Below, piece by piece: positions 54,365 to 64,000 of a stretch of 64,000 nucleotides of DNA. This DNA comes from Flectonema sp. DT1601 (taxonomy: Eukaryota; Euglenozoa; Diplonemea; Diplonemida; Diplonemidae): assembly GCA_964019425.1 (NCBI GenBank), contig OZ025781.1, positions 1,246,501 to 1,310,500 of the forward strand, given 5' to 3'. Every line of letters starts with the position of its first letter. Position 1 is the first letter of the stretch. Made by a program: the position numbers and the translations under genes. The notes below the pieces were generated by a model. It made no database searches. It was not told where the DNA came from and saw nothing but the letters and a program-made list of their open reading frames with translations.

Positions 54365-55570
54365 AGTTGAATTTCCAGGTGAGATTTGGACTGTTAGCTT
54401 TTGGCTAAGGCCCTCCCTGAAGAGCAAGAACAAAAAAACTACTCACACCTGAAGAAAACATACACAAAGAACACACTGTAAGCTGTGCGTGTATTTTGTG
54501 TTTGTCACAACAGGAGAGAAAAGAAAGAATGTCAAGGTTGATCACCTTGCCTATCAACGCACAACATTGGTGGTCTCTACTAGACCCTGAGTGATCCCAC
54601 TGGATCTCTCATCGTTCATAGTACCCTGTGTGAAGTTATAAAATCAAAGGTAAACTATGAACTACAAATGACTTAGCCTGTTATTATAATGCCACAGGCA
54701 GGCCCTGCATTCAGCAACTATCCAGCAGTGCTTGGATGTCCTGATCTTCTTCTAAAAAAAAGAAAGAAAAACAAAACTGTAGCTGGGATCACTCAGGATC
54801 AACAGACTACCAATGCTACCTGTTGTACTTGCTCACTATGGGGGGTGATGCCAAACACCCAGAAGTACTAAACTGCTTTCCTTCTTGCTGCCCAGGAGTT
54901 TCTGACCAGAACTAATAGAAAATAAAAAGTAGATGGGAAACAATAAAAAGTAAAATGGATATAACTGAAGTTAAACAAGACAAATGAAGTAACAGACCAG
55001 AACAGAAAGAGGATTGTAATAGAAGATTACAAATAAAAAAATGCAAGTATCAACACATAATCAAGATACACCAGCAGCTAACAAACAACATAAAATTGAA
55101 GATCAGTTGCCAGAGTATTTCAACCATGGTAGAATACTCGCCCCTCTGGCAGGGATTATCCCAGACTTGTCCTTTAATCTAGTTGGACACCATGGCTTAC
55201 AACCCTTCCAGAGGGAAGCACCATTATGACTTCTATTTTTTTTCTTCAAGAAAATCATAAGGTGGGAACAAAGAAAAATGCTAAGAGGAACCCCCTATTA
55301 ACACCTAAGACATCTAAACTGCAGCCCAGCCTATGCCCAATGCACTAACAGGTCATTCCCTCACACTCAGATCAAAAAATCAAAGTTCAGAGTGCATCTT
55401 AGCGTGAATGAGAGAATTTCCTCCCGCTTATTTTGAACAAAAGGGATAGGAGAAGGGATAGAAAACGAACATAAAAATAAAATTCTAAGTGAGAAACACT
55501 TAGCAGAAACACTTAGCAGCTTTTAAGGAGCTGAAAAGCAAAAAAAAAAATCTAAGTGAGAAACACTTAG
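54365..55570 (+). repeat. 1.4-kb dispersed repeat, interrupted by LINE
   Basis: Starts GAGTTGAATTTCCAGGTGAG and stops at GAGAAACACTTAG. The sequence expected next (TAGAAACAAT) is found at 63,902, after the LINE cap. The unit is therefore split by the 8.3-kb LINE copy at 55,571-63,900. Confidence 0.85.
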
Positions 55571-55863
55571 ATTTTTGTGAATGCACCAGAATCGCCAGAC
55601 AGTGCTCATATGTTCTGTTCCAGACGAGGAACCTCCCCACGTGGCATTCAAGACCTCTAATGCGCAGCATTAAAGAAGAACCTGCCACTGCAAGTTTTAT
55701 AAAAGATGGTAAAGAAATCTTCCCTGTAGAAGAAGTCAAAATCCACAAAGTAACAAAACTGAAAACGATCGAAAAGCTCACCATTGAAAGATCGTGGCTT
55801 GAGAAATGTTTTATCTGGCAAACTTGTTACGCATCGGCTCTTTCTATTCTACTTATTGCCAAT
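55571..55863 (+). CDS. REL-LINE ORF, end of endonuclease joined in frame to C-terminal extension
   Basis: This short piece reads FCECTRIARQCSYVLFQTRN (endonuclease end), then LPTWHSRPLMRSIKEEPATA (start of the extension), uninterrupted and in one frame. It is the direct evidence that the coiled-coil region belongs to the LINE protein. It is 5'-truncated at the 1.4-kb repeat and interrupted at 55,864 by an inverted 1.4-kb repeat. Confidence 0.85.
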
Positions 55864-57273
55864 TATGCCAACTGGTAAATTCAACTCAGTCCTTGTCAGT
55901 TTTGGCATCAAACCTGTAATGGTTTAATCATTACAGGTTATTTACTGAAATATTTGTTCTAAAAGTTGCTAAGTATTTCTCACTTAGAAATTTTTTATTT
56001 TTTTATTTTCAGCTTAATTAGCTACAAATTGTTTCTACTAAGTGTTTCTCACTTAGATTTTTTTTTTGCTTTTCAGCTCCTTAAAAGCTGCTAAGTGTTT
56101 CTGCTAAGTGTTTCTCACTTAGAATTTTATTGTTATGTTCGTTTTCTATCCCCTCTTCTATCCCTTTTGTTCAAAAAAAGCGATGAGAAATTTCTCTCAT
56201 TCATGCTAAGATGCACTCTGAACTTTGATTTTTTGATCTGAGTGTGAGGGAATGACCTGTTAGTGCATTGGACATAAGCTGTACAGCAGTTTAGATGTCT
56301 TAGGTGTTAATAGGGGGTTCCTCTTAGCATTTTCCTTTGTTCCCACCTTATGATTTTCTTGAAGAAAAAAAATAGAAGTCATAATGGTGCTTCCCTCTGG
56401 AAGGGTTGTAAGCCATGGTGTCCAACTAAATTAAAGGACAAGTCTGGGATAATCCCTGCCAGAGGGGCGAGTATTCTACCATGGTTGAAATACTCTGGCA
56501 ACTGATCTTCAATTTTATGTTGTTTGTTAGCTGCTGGTGTAATTTAATCATGTGTTGATACTTGCATTTATTTATTTGTTATCTTTTACTACAATAACTC
56601 TTGCCTATATCTTTTCTTTTTATTCTCTATCTGTTCTGGTCTGTTACTTCATTTGTCTTGTTTAACTTCAGTTATATGCATTTTACTTTTTATTGTTTCC
56701 CATCTACTTTTTATTTTCTGTTAGTTCTGGTCAGAAACTCCTGGGCAGCAAGAAGGAAAGCAGTTTAGTACTTCTGGGTGTTTGGCATCACCCCCCATAG
56801 TGAGCAAGTACAACAGGTAGCATTGGTAGTCTGTTGATCCTGAGTGATCCCAGCTACAGTTTTGTTTTTCTTTCTTTTTTTTAGAAGAAGATCAGGACAT
56901 CCAAGCACTGCTGGATAGTTGCTGAATGCAGGGCCTGCCTGTGGCATTATAATAACAGGCTAAGTCATTTGTAGTTCATAGTTTACCTTTGATTTTATAA
57001 CTTCACACAGGGTACTATGAACGATGAGAGATCCAGTGGGATCACTCAGGGTCTAGTAGAGACCACCAATGTTGTGCGTTGATAGGCAAGGTGACCAACC
57101 TTGACATTCTTTCTTTTCTCTCCTGTTGTGACAAACACAAAATACACACACAGCTTACAGTGTGTTCTTTGTGTATGTTTTCTTCAGGTGTGAGTAGTTT
57201 TTTTGTTCTTGCTCTTCAGGGAGGGCCTTAGCCAAAAGCTAACAGTCCAAATCTCACCTGGTAAATTCAACTC
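55864..57273 (-). repeat. 1.4-kb dispersed repeat, inverted single copy in LINE ORF
   Basis: Inserted between GCCAAT and GGGTCTTCC of the LINE ORF; the uninterrupted target is at about 52,098-52,118. In element orientation it begins GAGTTGAATTTACCAG and ends with the same 16 bases followed by TTGGCATA, so a complete unit carries short terminal direct repeats. It is more diverged than the array copies. Confidence 0.9.
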
Positions 57274-58749
57274 GGGTCTTCCTCCCCGGCCCCTTCTGTT
57301 TTGTTAGATGAGGATGAGCTCACTGGACTCTCCTTGTCATTCTCTTCTATTTCTTCCATCTCTTTCCAGACTCCCCCACCTGAACTCACGTCAACGGGAT
57401 CGCAAACACTCCCTACTGATTTTGCTATGGTGTTAAGATGTCAATCTGACATTGGTTCTCAAACCCCCTTGTACAAAGAAAAAAAAGGAAGATTAAGGCT
57501 GAAACTTTCCTTGAAATGCCAGATTTTAGAAAACGAATTAGAACAAATGAAAGAACGAATTTTTTATGTTCTATTTTTATTTTACTTTAATGCGATGTCA
57601 GCCTCCCTCGAGAAAGACAAGCAGTTACTAAACGGATTACCTGTTGAGATCAAAGCTACCAACCAGGATCCATCCTCACTTCCTCCTGCGCCCCCTGTTT
57701 TAATTATTGAAAAAGATAGAAAAGAATATGAACTTCTGGAAGGAGTAATTCAACGGTTAACAGTAGAACGCGATGAATCGAAGACTTCTCTTTCCGCACT
57801 AGTTCGTCAATATGACTTAGTGGAAGATTACAGGAAACGTGAGCTCGCAAATCTGACTCAGAAAGCAGACCTATCGGAAATGGCGCTTTTCAATTACCAT
57901 CAAAGGTTTGTTCTTCTGTCGAACGAATTGGAGACCAAATGTAATGAGGAAAGAGAAAGTAAAATAAGACTTTTCTATACTCAACAGGAGGTCGAGAGTT
58001 TGCGTGCCGCACGTCCCCACATGACCCACTTTAGTCAACAAGTTTCCCCCCGATCCCCTATTTTGTATGAATCTGTTGCTATGATGAAGATAGCAAAGAA
58101 CTACCTCTCGCTCTTTACAACTACGAGTAGTCTTTTTACTCCTCTTATTAAACCCCTTATCCCTACCCTTAATTATATCACCCCTCTTTGTCCTTTAGCC
58201 TCAATTCCTCCGACAATGCCGCAGAGTGAAGCTCTCGACCGCACGCCGACCAAGATTTTACGACAAGAGAGCCACGTTATCTCCGTTAAAGAGAATACAC
58301 CTATTGCGAGACAATGGTCCGAGGGTAGGATTGACTTACTCGAGAACTACTGTCGAGCAGTAGATGACTCTCTCGAAACAAACGAGAAAGCGGCAGAGCT
58401 CTCAGAACAACTTTTGGATGCCCAACTTCGCCTCTCGGAGCTGAATCACCAACGGTGTACAACTCACGCAGAGCAGCTTGAGCAATCCATGATGTTAACG
58501 GGACTGGCGAGCGATTTAAATGCTCAACTCGCCTTGGCACGGTCTCAAATTGCGGCCCTGAAGTTCCAATTAGCTTCATGGGCAGAAGGTTTGAGTCCGC
58601 CAGACACAGAAGAACATGAGGAAATTGAAACTCCGCCGAGAAAGTCTGAGCGTTCAACTCTGAAAAAACGGACCCCTCCATCAAGATATCGTTATAATCG
58701 AAGGAGATGTTCTGCTGATGACGTTCACGGTGACTCCACCCCCTTGTAA
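57274..58749 (+). CDS. REL-LINE ORF, C-terminal extension, second copy
   Basis: Continues after the inverted repeat with the same coiled-coil sequence as 52,109-53,583. I see only a couple of base differences over about 1.5 kb (for example CCTTTAGCC against CCTCTAGCC, and GGTCCGAGG against GGTCTGAGG). The frame is open to the same stop. The near-identity shows that one copy derives from the other recently, by duplication or retrotransposition. Confidence 0.85.
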   Translation, partial: GSSSPAPSVLLDEDELTGLSLSFSSISSISFQTPPPELTSTGSQTLPTDFAMVLRCQSDIGSQTPLYKEKKGRLRLKLSLKCQILENELEQMKERIFYVLFLFYFNAMSASLEKDKQLLNGLPVEIKATNQDPSSLPPAPPVLIIEKDRKEYELLEGVIQRLTVERDESKTSLSALVRQYDLVEDYRKRELANLTQKADLSEMALFNYHQRFVLLSNELETKCNEERESKIRLFYTQQEVESLRAARPHMTHFSQQVSPRSPILYESVAMMKIAKNYLSLFTTTSSLFTPLIKPLIPTLNYITPLCPLASIPPTMPQSEALDRTPTKILRQESHVISVKENTPIARQWSEGRIDLLENYCRAVDDSLETNEKAAELSEQLLDAQLRLSELNHQRCTTHAEQLEQSMMLTGLASDLNAQLALARSQIAALKFQLASWAEGLSPPDTEEHEEIETPPRKSERSTLKKRTPPSRYRYNRRRCSADDVHGDSTPL

Positions 58750-59434
58750 TTCTTTTTCCTTACTTTCACATCACTTTGTTTATTTAGTTTATTAGCTTAT
58801 TTATTATTTATTGTTCGTTTTGTTTGTAATATTTTGTCGATATGTTTATGTCCGTCAGATCATAACGTTAATCAGATTAATTGTTAATTGTTAATTGTAA
58901 ATGGTCTAAACCCCAATCCAAGTTCCCAAGGCTTGGCATAGATTTGAGTGACGCCTTACTGGCCTCCTCATCCTCTATGAGTGGTGAGGGGGCCAGCAAT
59001 GGTTTTTTTTTTTTTTTCTCTTATCTCTTTTTTTTCTTTTTCTTTTACTCTAATATGAAATATTTTTGAACAAAATGTGATTATTAATTTAAAAAAAAAA
59101 AAAAAAAAAATAATGTAAATGAATAATAAAAAAAAAAAAAACATGCCTTGGGAATACAACCAAAGCCCCAATTAATCGGTCCTTTCTTTTTTCCTTCTTG
59201 TCAAGTGATCGCTCCACTCGTCGATCACCAAAACCGATTGTATTTATATCTGTTCTTTTCTCAACGATCGGCTATACCGATCATTTTTTTTTTAAATAAT
59301 TGTTTTCTTCTTCTCGACGATCAGATCCAATTGATCGACCTTTTTTTTTTTTTTTTTTTTTTTCCTTTATTCTTTCCATCCCTCCCGCTCCCCTTATTTT
59401 AATAAAAACAAGATCAGCTCAGCTTGATCGTTAA

Positions 59435-59466
<32 letters not shown>

Positions 59467-60165
59467 CTGATTGTATTTATATCTGGTTATTTTTTCTCAA
59501 CGATCGGCTATGCCGATCGACCTTTAAAATAATTGTCTTCTTCTTCTCGACGATCAGATCCAATTGATCGACCTTTTCTTTTTTTTTCCTTTATTCCTCC
59601 CATCCCTCCCGCTCCCCTTATTTTAATAAAAACAAGATCAGCTCAGCTTGATCGTTATTTTTTTTTTTTTTTTTTGTTGGTCCTAGTCAAGACCTTAAAC
59701 TGACTAATCGGTCTTAACTTTAACTAAGTGAATGAACCCTTCCCGTTTTCCTCTTCCCTTTATTACTCTCTATCTGGTCTGTTATGTCATAAATCTCATT
59801 TAATTTTATCATTCATTTTAATTTTCACTGTTTCCCATCTACATTTTATTTTCAAATAGTTCCGGTCTGTCTTTAATGTTAAATAAAACTGATCATGTTA
59901 ACTCAATTTTTCTTTTATGTGCAAGAGATACCAACACGCAAGAGATACCAACGCACATACGAGATACCAGCACTTCCGAGATACCGACACACAAGAGATA
60001 CCAAGACACTTAAGATACCAGCAAGGACAATGAGAGGTAGAATGAACTCTCCTCCTTGTGTCCGATCCTGATTATTTTTTGTTGAATTGGTAGTGTTACC
60101 TCAGTTTGCGACTCTCGTATCTGTGTTGTGTTAACTCATGTAAGTGATCTTAACTCCTGTTAAAA
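58750..60165 (+). other. LINE 3' UTR: hairpin block, GATC repeats, minisatellite
   Basis: Contiguous with the ORF: AATTG repeats (about 58,878), hairpin block (58,901-59,002), poly-A/T tracts, GATC-hairpin repeats (about 59,205-59,660), link GTTGGTCCTAGTCAAGACC (59,676) and the AGATACC array (59,924-60,027). This is the best example of the full order on the same strand as the ORF. Confidence 0.8.
59924..60027 (+). repeat. AGATACC minisatellite
   Basis: Six roughly 17-bp units with GAGATACCA, in the 3' region of the LINE copy that begins at 55,571. Confidence 0.85.
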
Positions 60166-63100
60166 AATAAATAAAAAGAATTTAAAATAAAAAAAAAAAA
60201 GAATAAACAATGTTATCATTGTTTTTTGTATCGTTCGACTTTGTCGACTAATTTCTATTTTCAGTTTTTTTCTTTAAAAAATAAATAAAAAGAATTTAAA
60301 ATAAAAAAAAAGAATAAACAATGTTATCATTGTTTTCTTACCGATCGACTATGTCGATTACTTTCTATTTTCCGTCCTGGTCAAGACGCTAAACTGATTG
60401 TTTTTTTTTTTTTCAAAATTAATAAAAAAGAATAAAAAAAAAAAAAAAATAAAAAAAAGAATAAACAATGTTATCATTGTTTTTTTTTTCATCGTTCGAC
60501 TTTGTCGACTAATTTCTATTTTCCGTTTTTTTTTTCTTTAAAAAATAAATAAAAAGAATTTAAAATAAAAAAAAAGAATAAACAATGTTATCATTGTTTT
60601 TTTATCGATCGACTATGTCGATCACTTTCTATTTTCCGTCCTGGTCAAGACGCTAAACTGATTGTTTTTTTTTTTATAAATAAAAAGAAATAAAAAAAAA
60701 AAAAAAAGAATAAACAATGTTATCATTGTTTTTTTATCGTTCGACTTTGTCGACTAATTTCTATTTTCAGTTTTTTTTCTTTAAAAAATAAATAAAAAGA
60801 ATTTAAAATAAAAAAAAAAGAATAAACAATGTTATCATTGTTTTCTTATCGATCGACTATGTCGATTACTTTCTATTTTCCGTCCTGGTCAAGACGCTAA
60901 ACTGATTGTTTTTTTTTCAAAATTAATAAAAAAGAATAAAAAAAAAAAAAAAATAAAAAAAAGAATAAACAATGTTATCATTGTTTTTTTTCATCGTTCG
61001 ACTTTGTCGACTAATTTCTATTTTCCGTTTTTTTTTTCTTTAAAAAATAAATAAAAAGAATTTAAAATAAAAAAAAAGAATAAACAATGTTATCATTGTT
61101 TTTTTATCGATCGACTATGTCGATCACTTTCTATTTTCCGTCCTGGTCAAGACGCTAAACTGATTGTTTTTTTTTTATAAATAAAAAGAAATAAAAAAAA
61201 AAAAAAAAGAATAAACAATGTTATCATTGTTTTTTTATCGTTCGACTTTGTCGACTAATTTCTATTTTCCGTTTTTTTTCCTTTAAAAAATAAATAAAAA
61301 GAATTTAAAAAAAAAAGAATAAACAATGTTATCATTGTTTTTTTTTATCGTTCGACTTTGTCGACTAATTTCTATTTTCCGTCCTGGTCAAGACGCTAAA
61401 CTGATTGTTTTTTTTTTTCAAAATTAATAAAAAAGAATATAAAAAAAAAAAAAATAAAAAAAAGAATAAACAATGTTATCATTGTTTTTCTTTTTATCGG
61501 ACTAATTTCTATTTTCCGTTTCTTTTCTTTAAAAAATAAATAAAAAGAATTTAAAATAAAAAAAAAGAATAAACAATGTTATCATTGTTTTTTTTATCGT
61601 TCGACTTTGTCGACTAATTTCTATTTTCAGTTTTTTTCTTTAAAAAATAAATAAAAAGATTTTAAAATAAAAAAAAAGAATAAACAATGTTATCATTGTT
61701 TTTTTTATCGATCGACTATGTCGATTACTTTCTATTTTCCGTCCTGGTCAAGACGCTAAACTGATTGTTTTTTTTTTTTCAAAATTAATAAAAAAGAATA
61801 TAAAAAAAAAATAAAAAAAGAATAAACAATGTTATCATTGTTTTTTTTATCGTTCGACTTTGTCGACTAATTTCTATTTTCAGTTTTTTTTTCTTTAAAA
61901 AATAAATAAAAAGAATTTAAAATAAAAAAAAAAGAATAAACAATGTTATCATTGTTTTCTTATCGATCGACTATGTCGATTACTTTCTATTTTCCGTCCT
62001 GGTCAAGACGCTAAACTGATTGTTTTTTTTTTCAAATTAATAAAAAAGAATAAAAAAAAAAAATAAAAAAAAAGAATAAACAATGTTATCATTGTTTTTT
62101 TTCATCGTTCGACTTTGTCGACTAATATCTATTTTCCTTTTTTTTTCTTTAAAAAATAAATAAAAAGAATTTAAAATAAAAAAAAAGAATAAACAATGTT
62201 ATCATTGTTTTTTTATCGATCGACTATGTCGATCACTTTCTATTTTCCGTCCTGGTCAAGACGCTAAACTGATTGTTTTTTTTTCAAAATTAATAAAAAA
62301 GAATAAACAATGTTATCATTGTTTTTTTTTTTTATCGTTCGACTTTGTTGACTAATTTCTATTTTCCGTTTTTTTTTCTTTTTAAAAAATAAATAAAAAG
62401 AATTTAAAAAAAAAAAAAAAAAAGAATAAACAATGTTATCATTGTTTTTTTTTATCGATCGACTATGTCGATTACTTTCTATTTTCCGTCCTGGTCAAAA
62501 CGCTAAACTGATTGTTTTTTTTTTTTTTCAAAATTAATAAAAAAGAATATAAAAAAAATACAAAAAAAAGAATAAACAATGTTATCATTGTTTTTTTTTA
62601 TCGTTCGACTTTGTCGACTAATTTCTATTTTCCGTTTTTTTTCTTTAAAAAATAAATAAAAAGAATTTAAAATAAAAAAAAAGAATAAACAATATTATCA
62701 TTGTTTTCTTATCGATCGACTATGTCGATCGCTTTCTATTTTCCGTCCTGGTCAAGACGCTAAACTGATTGTTTTTTTTTTCAAAATTAATTAAAAAAAA
62801 TATAAAAAAAATAAAAAAAAAGAATAAACAATGTTATCATTGTTTTTTTACCGTTCGACTTTGTCGACTAATTTCTATTTTCCGTTTTTTTTTTTTTTTT
62901 TTTTTTCTTTAAAAAATAAATAAAAAGAATTTAAAAAAAAAAAAAAAGATTAAACAATGTTATCATTGTTTTTTTATCGATCGACTATGTCGATTACTTT
63001 CTATTTTCCGTCCTGGTCAAGACGCTAAACTGATTGTTTTTTTTTTTCAAAATTAATAAAAAAGAATATAAAAAAAAACAAAAAAAAAAAGAATAAACAA

Positions 63101-63317
63101 TGTTATCATTGTTTTTTTTTATCGTTCGACTTTGTCGACTAATTTTTATTTTCCGTTTTTTTCTTTAAAAAATAAATAATAAGAATTTAAAAAAAAAAAA
63201 AAAAGAATAAACAATGTTATCATTGTTTTTTTATCGATCGACTATGTCGATCACTTTCTATTTTCCGTCCTGGTCAAGACGCTAAACTGATTGTTTTTTC
63301 TTTAAAATAATTAAAAG

Positions 63318-63363
<46 letters not shown>

Positions 63364-63480
63364 AATGTTATCATTGTTTTTTTTTCTATCGATCGACTAT
63401 GTCGATTAATTTCTATTTTCCGTCCCGATCGAGACGCTAAACTGATTGTTTCCTTTTTTTTAAATAATAAAAAAAAAAAA
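60166..63480 (+). repeat. Satellite array of the LINE 3' region (about 26 units)
   Basis: Units of roughly 110-150 bp, each with the palindrome AACAATGTTATCATTGTT. Two kinds alternate: long units with CGATCGACTATGTCGAT and CCGTCCTGGTCAAGACGCTA, and short units with CGTTCGACTTTGTCGACTA. Poly-A and poly-T tracts separate them. Frames in it are homopolymer translations, not genes. Confidence 0.9.
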
Positions 63481-63900
63481 AAAAAAGAGCATCTCCCTGC
63501 TATCCTCATATCCCCACAATAATATTATACCTTTTCATTTTCTCTTTCCTTTTCTGGTCTTTTTTTTTTTTTTTCTTCTTTTTTTTCCTTTTTCATACAA
63601 CGTTTTTTATTTATATTTTATTTTTTTTTTTTATTTTTTTCATGTTTGATTATTTCCTCTTCATATTTTTTTTTTTTTTTTTCGTTTCTTTCTTTTTTTT
63701 TTTTTTTTTTCTCTGCCTCTCTCTTAATTCTGTTCGTTTCTTTGAAACGAAAATTCATTTGAATATTATTCCTTGGTCAGCAACAGTCATTGTCGCCCTC
63801 TGGGCCTGTTAAAAAAAAAAAAAATAAAAAGAAAGTTTACATCGGGAATAGGGCAGGAGCCAAAAGCTCCCAGTCCGTTACTTCCCACTCTATCGAATTC
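63481..63900 (+). mobile_element. LINE 3' terminal cap
   Basis: Conserved last about 400 bp of the LINE: GAGCATCTCCCTGCTATCC, homopolymer-rich middle, then about 170 bp with three hairpins (CGTTTCTTTGAAACG, GCCC.C.GGGC and GGAGCCAAAAGCTCC) and the end TATCGAATTC. Beyond it the 1.4-kb repeat interrupted at 55,570 resumes. Confidence 0.85.
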
Positions 63901-63901
63901 G

Positions 63902-64000
63902 TAGAAACAATTTGTAGCTAATTAAGCTGAAAATAAAAAAATAAAAAATTTCTAAGTGAGAAATACTTAGCAACTTTTAGAACAAATATTTCAGTAAATA
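63902..64000 (+). repeat. 1.4-kb dispersed repeat, continuation of the unit begun at 54,365
   Basis: Reads TAGAAACAATTTGTAGCTAA and on to the third CTAAGTG hairpin; the unit continues beyond the window. Confidence 0.85.

Overview
This 64-kb window is eukaryotic, AT-rich and dominated by repeats. Two apparently intact protein genes lie in the first 3.1 kb: the 5' part of a family-61 glycosyltransferase (a type II membrane protein) and a DsbA/FrnE-like thioredoxin-fold oxidoreductase whose stop codon overlaps a poly(A) signal. Nothing bacterial is visible (no operons, no ribosome binding sites). The mix of an R2-like LINE, piggyBac, MULE and Penelope-like sequence fits an invertebrate or another non-vertebrate eukaryote; the species cannot be named from the sequence.

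From about 4.4 kb onward the window is layers of mobile elements inserted into one another. The main player is a LINE with a restriction-enzyme-like (REL) endonuclease. Its ORF (zinc fingers, reverse transcriptase, CX2CX8HX4C knuckle, endonuclease, then a long coiled-coil extension) can be followed at 42.8-53.6 kb and in part at 55.6-58.7 kb and 37.4-38.5 kb. Downstream of the ORF, on the same strand, comes a roughly 5-kb tract in fixed order: a hairpin-rich block, GATC-hairpin repeats, a 17-bp AGATACC minisatellite, a long satellite of 110-150 bp units, and a conserved terminal cap of about 400 bp ending in TATCGAA(A)TTC. Many copies start at different points in this tract but end at the same cap, the pattern of 5'-truncated retrotransposition. 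The satellite arrays therefore look like the LINE's own 3' region. In one place such a copy sits inside another LINE, and the uninterrupted target is present elsewhere in the window.

A second family, a 1.36-1.54 kb repeat, occurs in head-to-tail arrays at 6.4, 29.9 and 45.6 kb and as single or partial copies at 9.7, 39.0, 54.4 and 55.9 kb (inverted). It interrupts the LINE ORF and is itself interrupted by LINE copies. Each unit carries three copies of a CTAAGTG...CACTTAG hairpin.

The most distinctive locus is a 7.5-kb piggyBac-like element at 17,827-25,334. It has 17-bp terminal inverted repeats and an exact TTAA duplication inside one satellite array. It holds a decayed piggyBac transposase on the + strand and, divergently on the - strand, a large open reverse-transcriptase gene resembling Penelope-like RTs, with a putative papain-fold cysteine protease domain and a long Lys/Thr-rich tail bearing a CCHC finger. 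That gene is split by a 302-bp MITE flanked by TA. Smaller items are a decayed MULE transposase (8.3-9.3 kb), an older LINE endonuclease relic (4.5 kb), duplicated non-coding blocks around 10-14 kb, and a perfect long hairpin at 11.0 kb.
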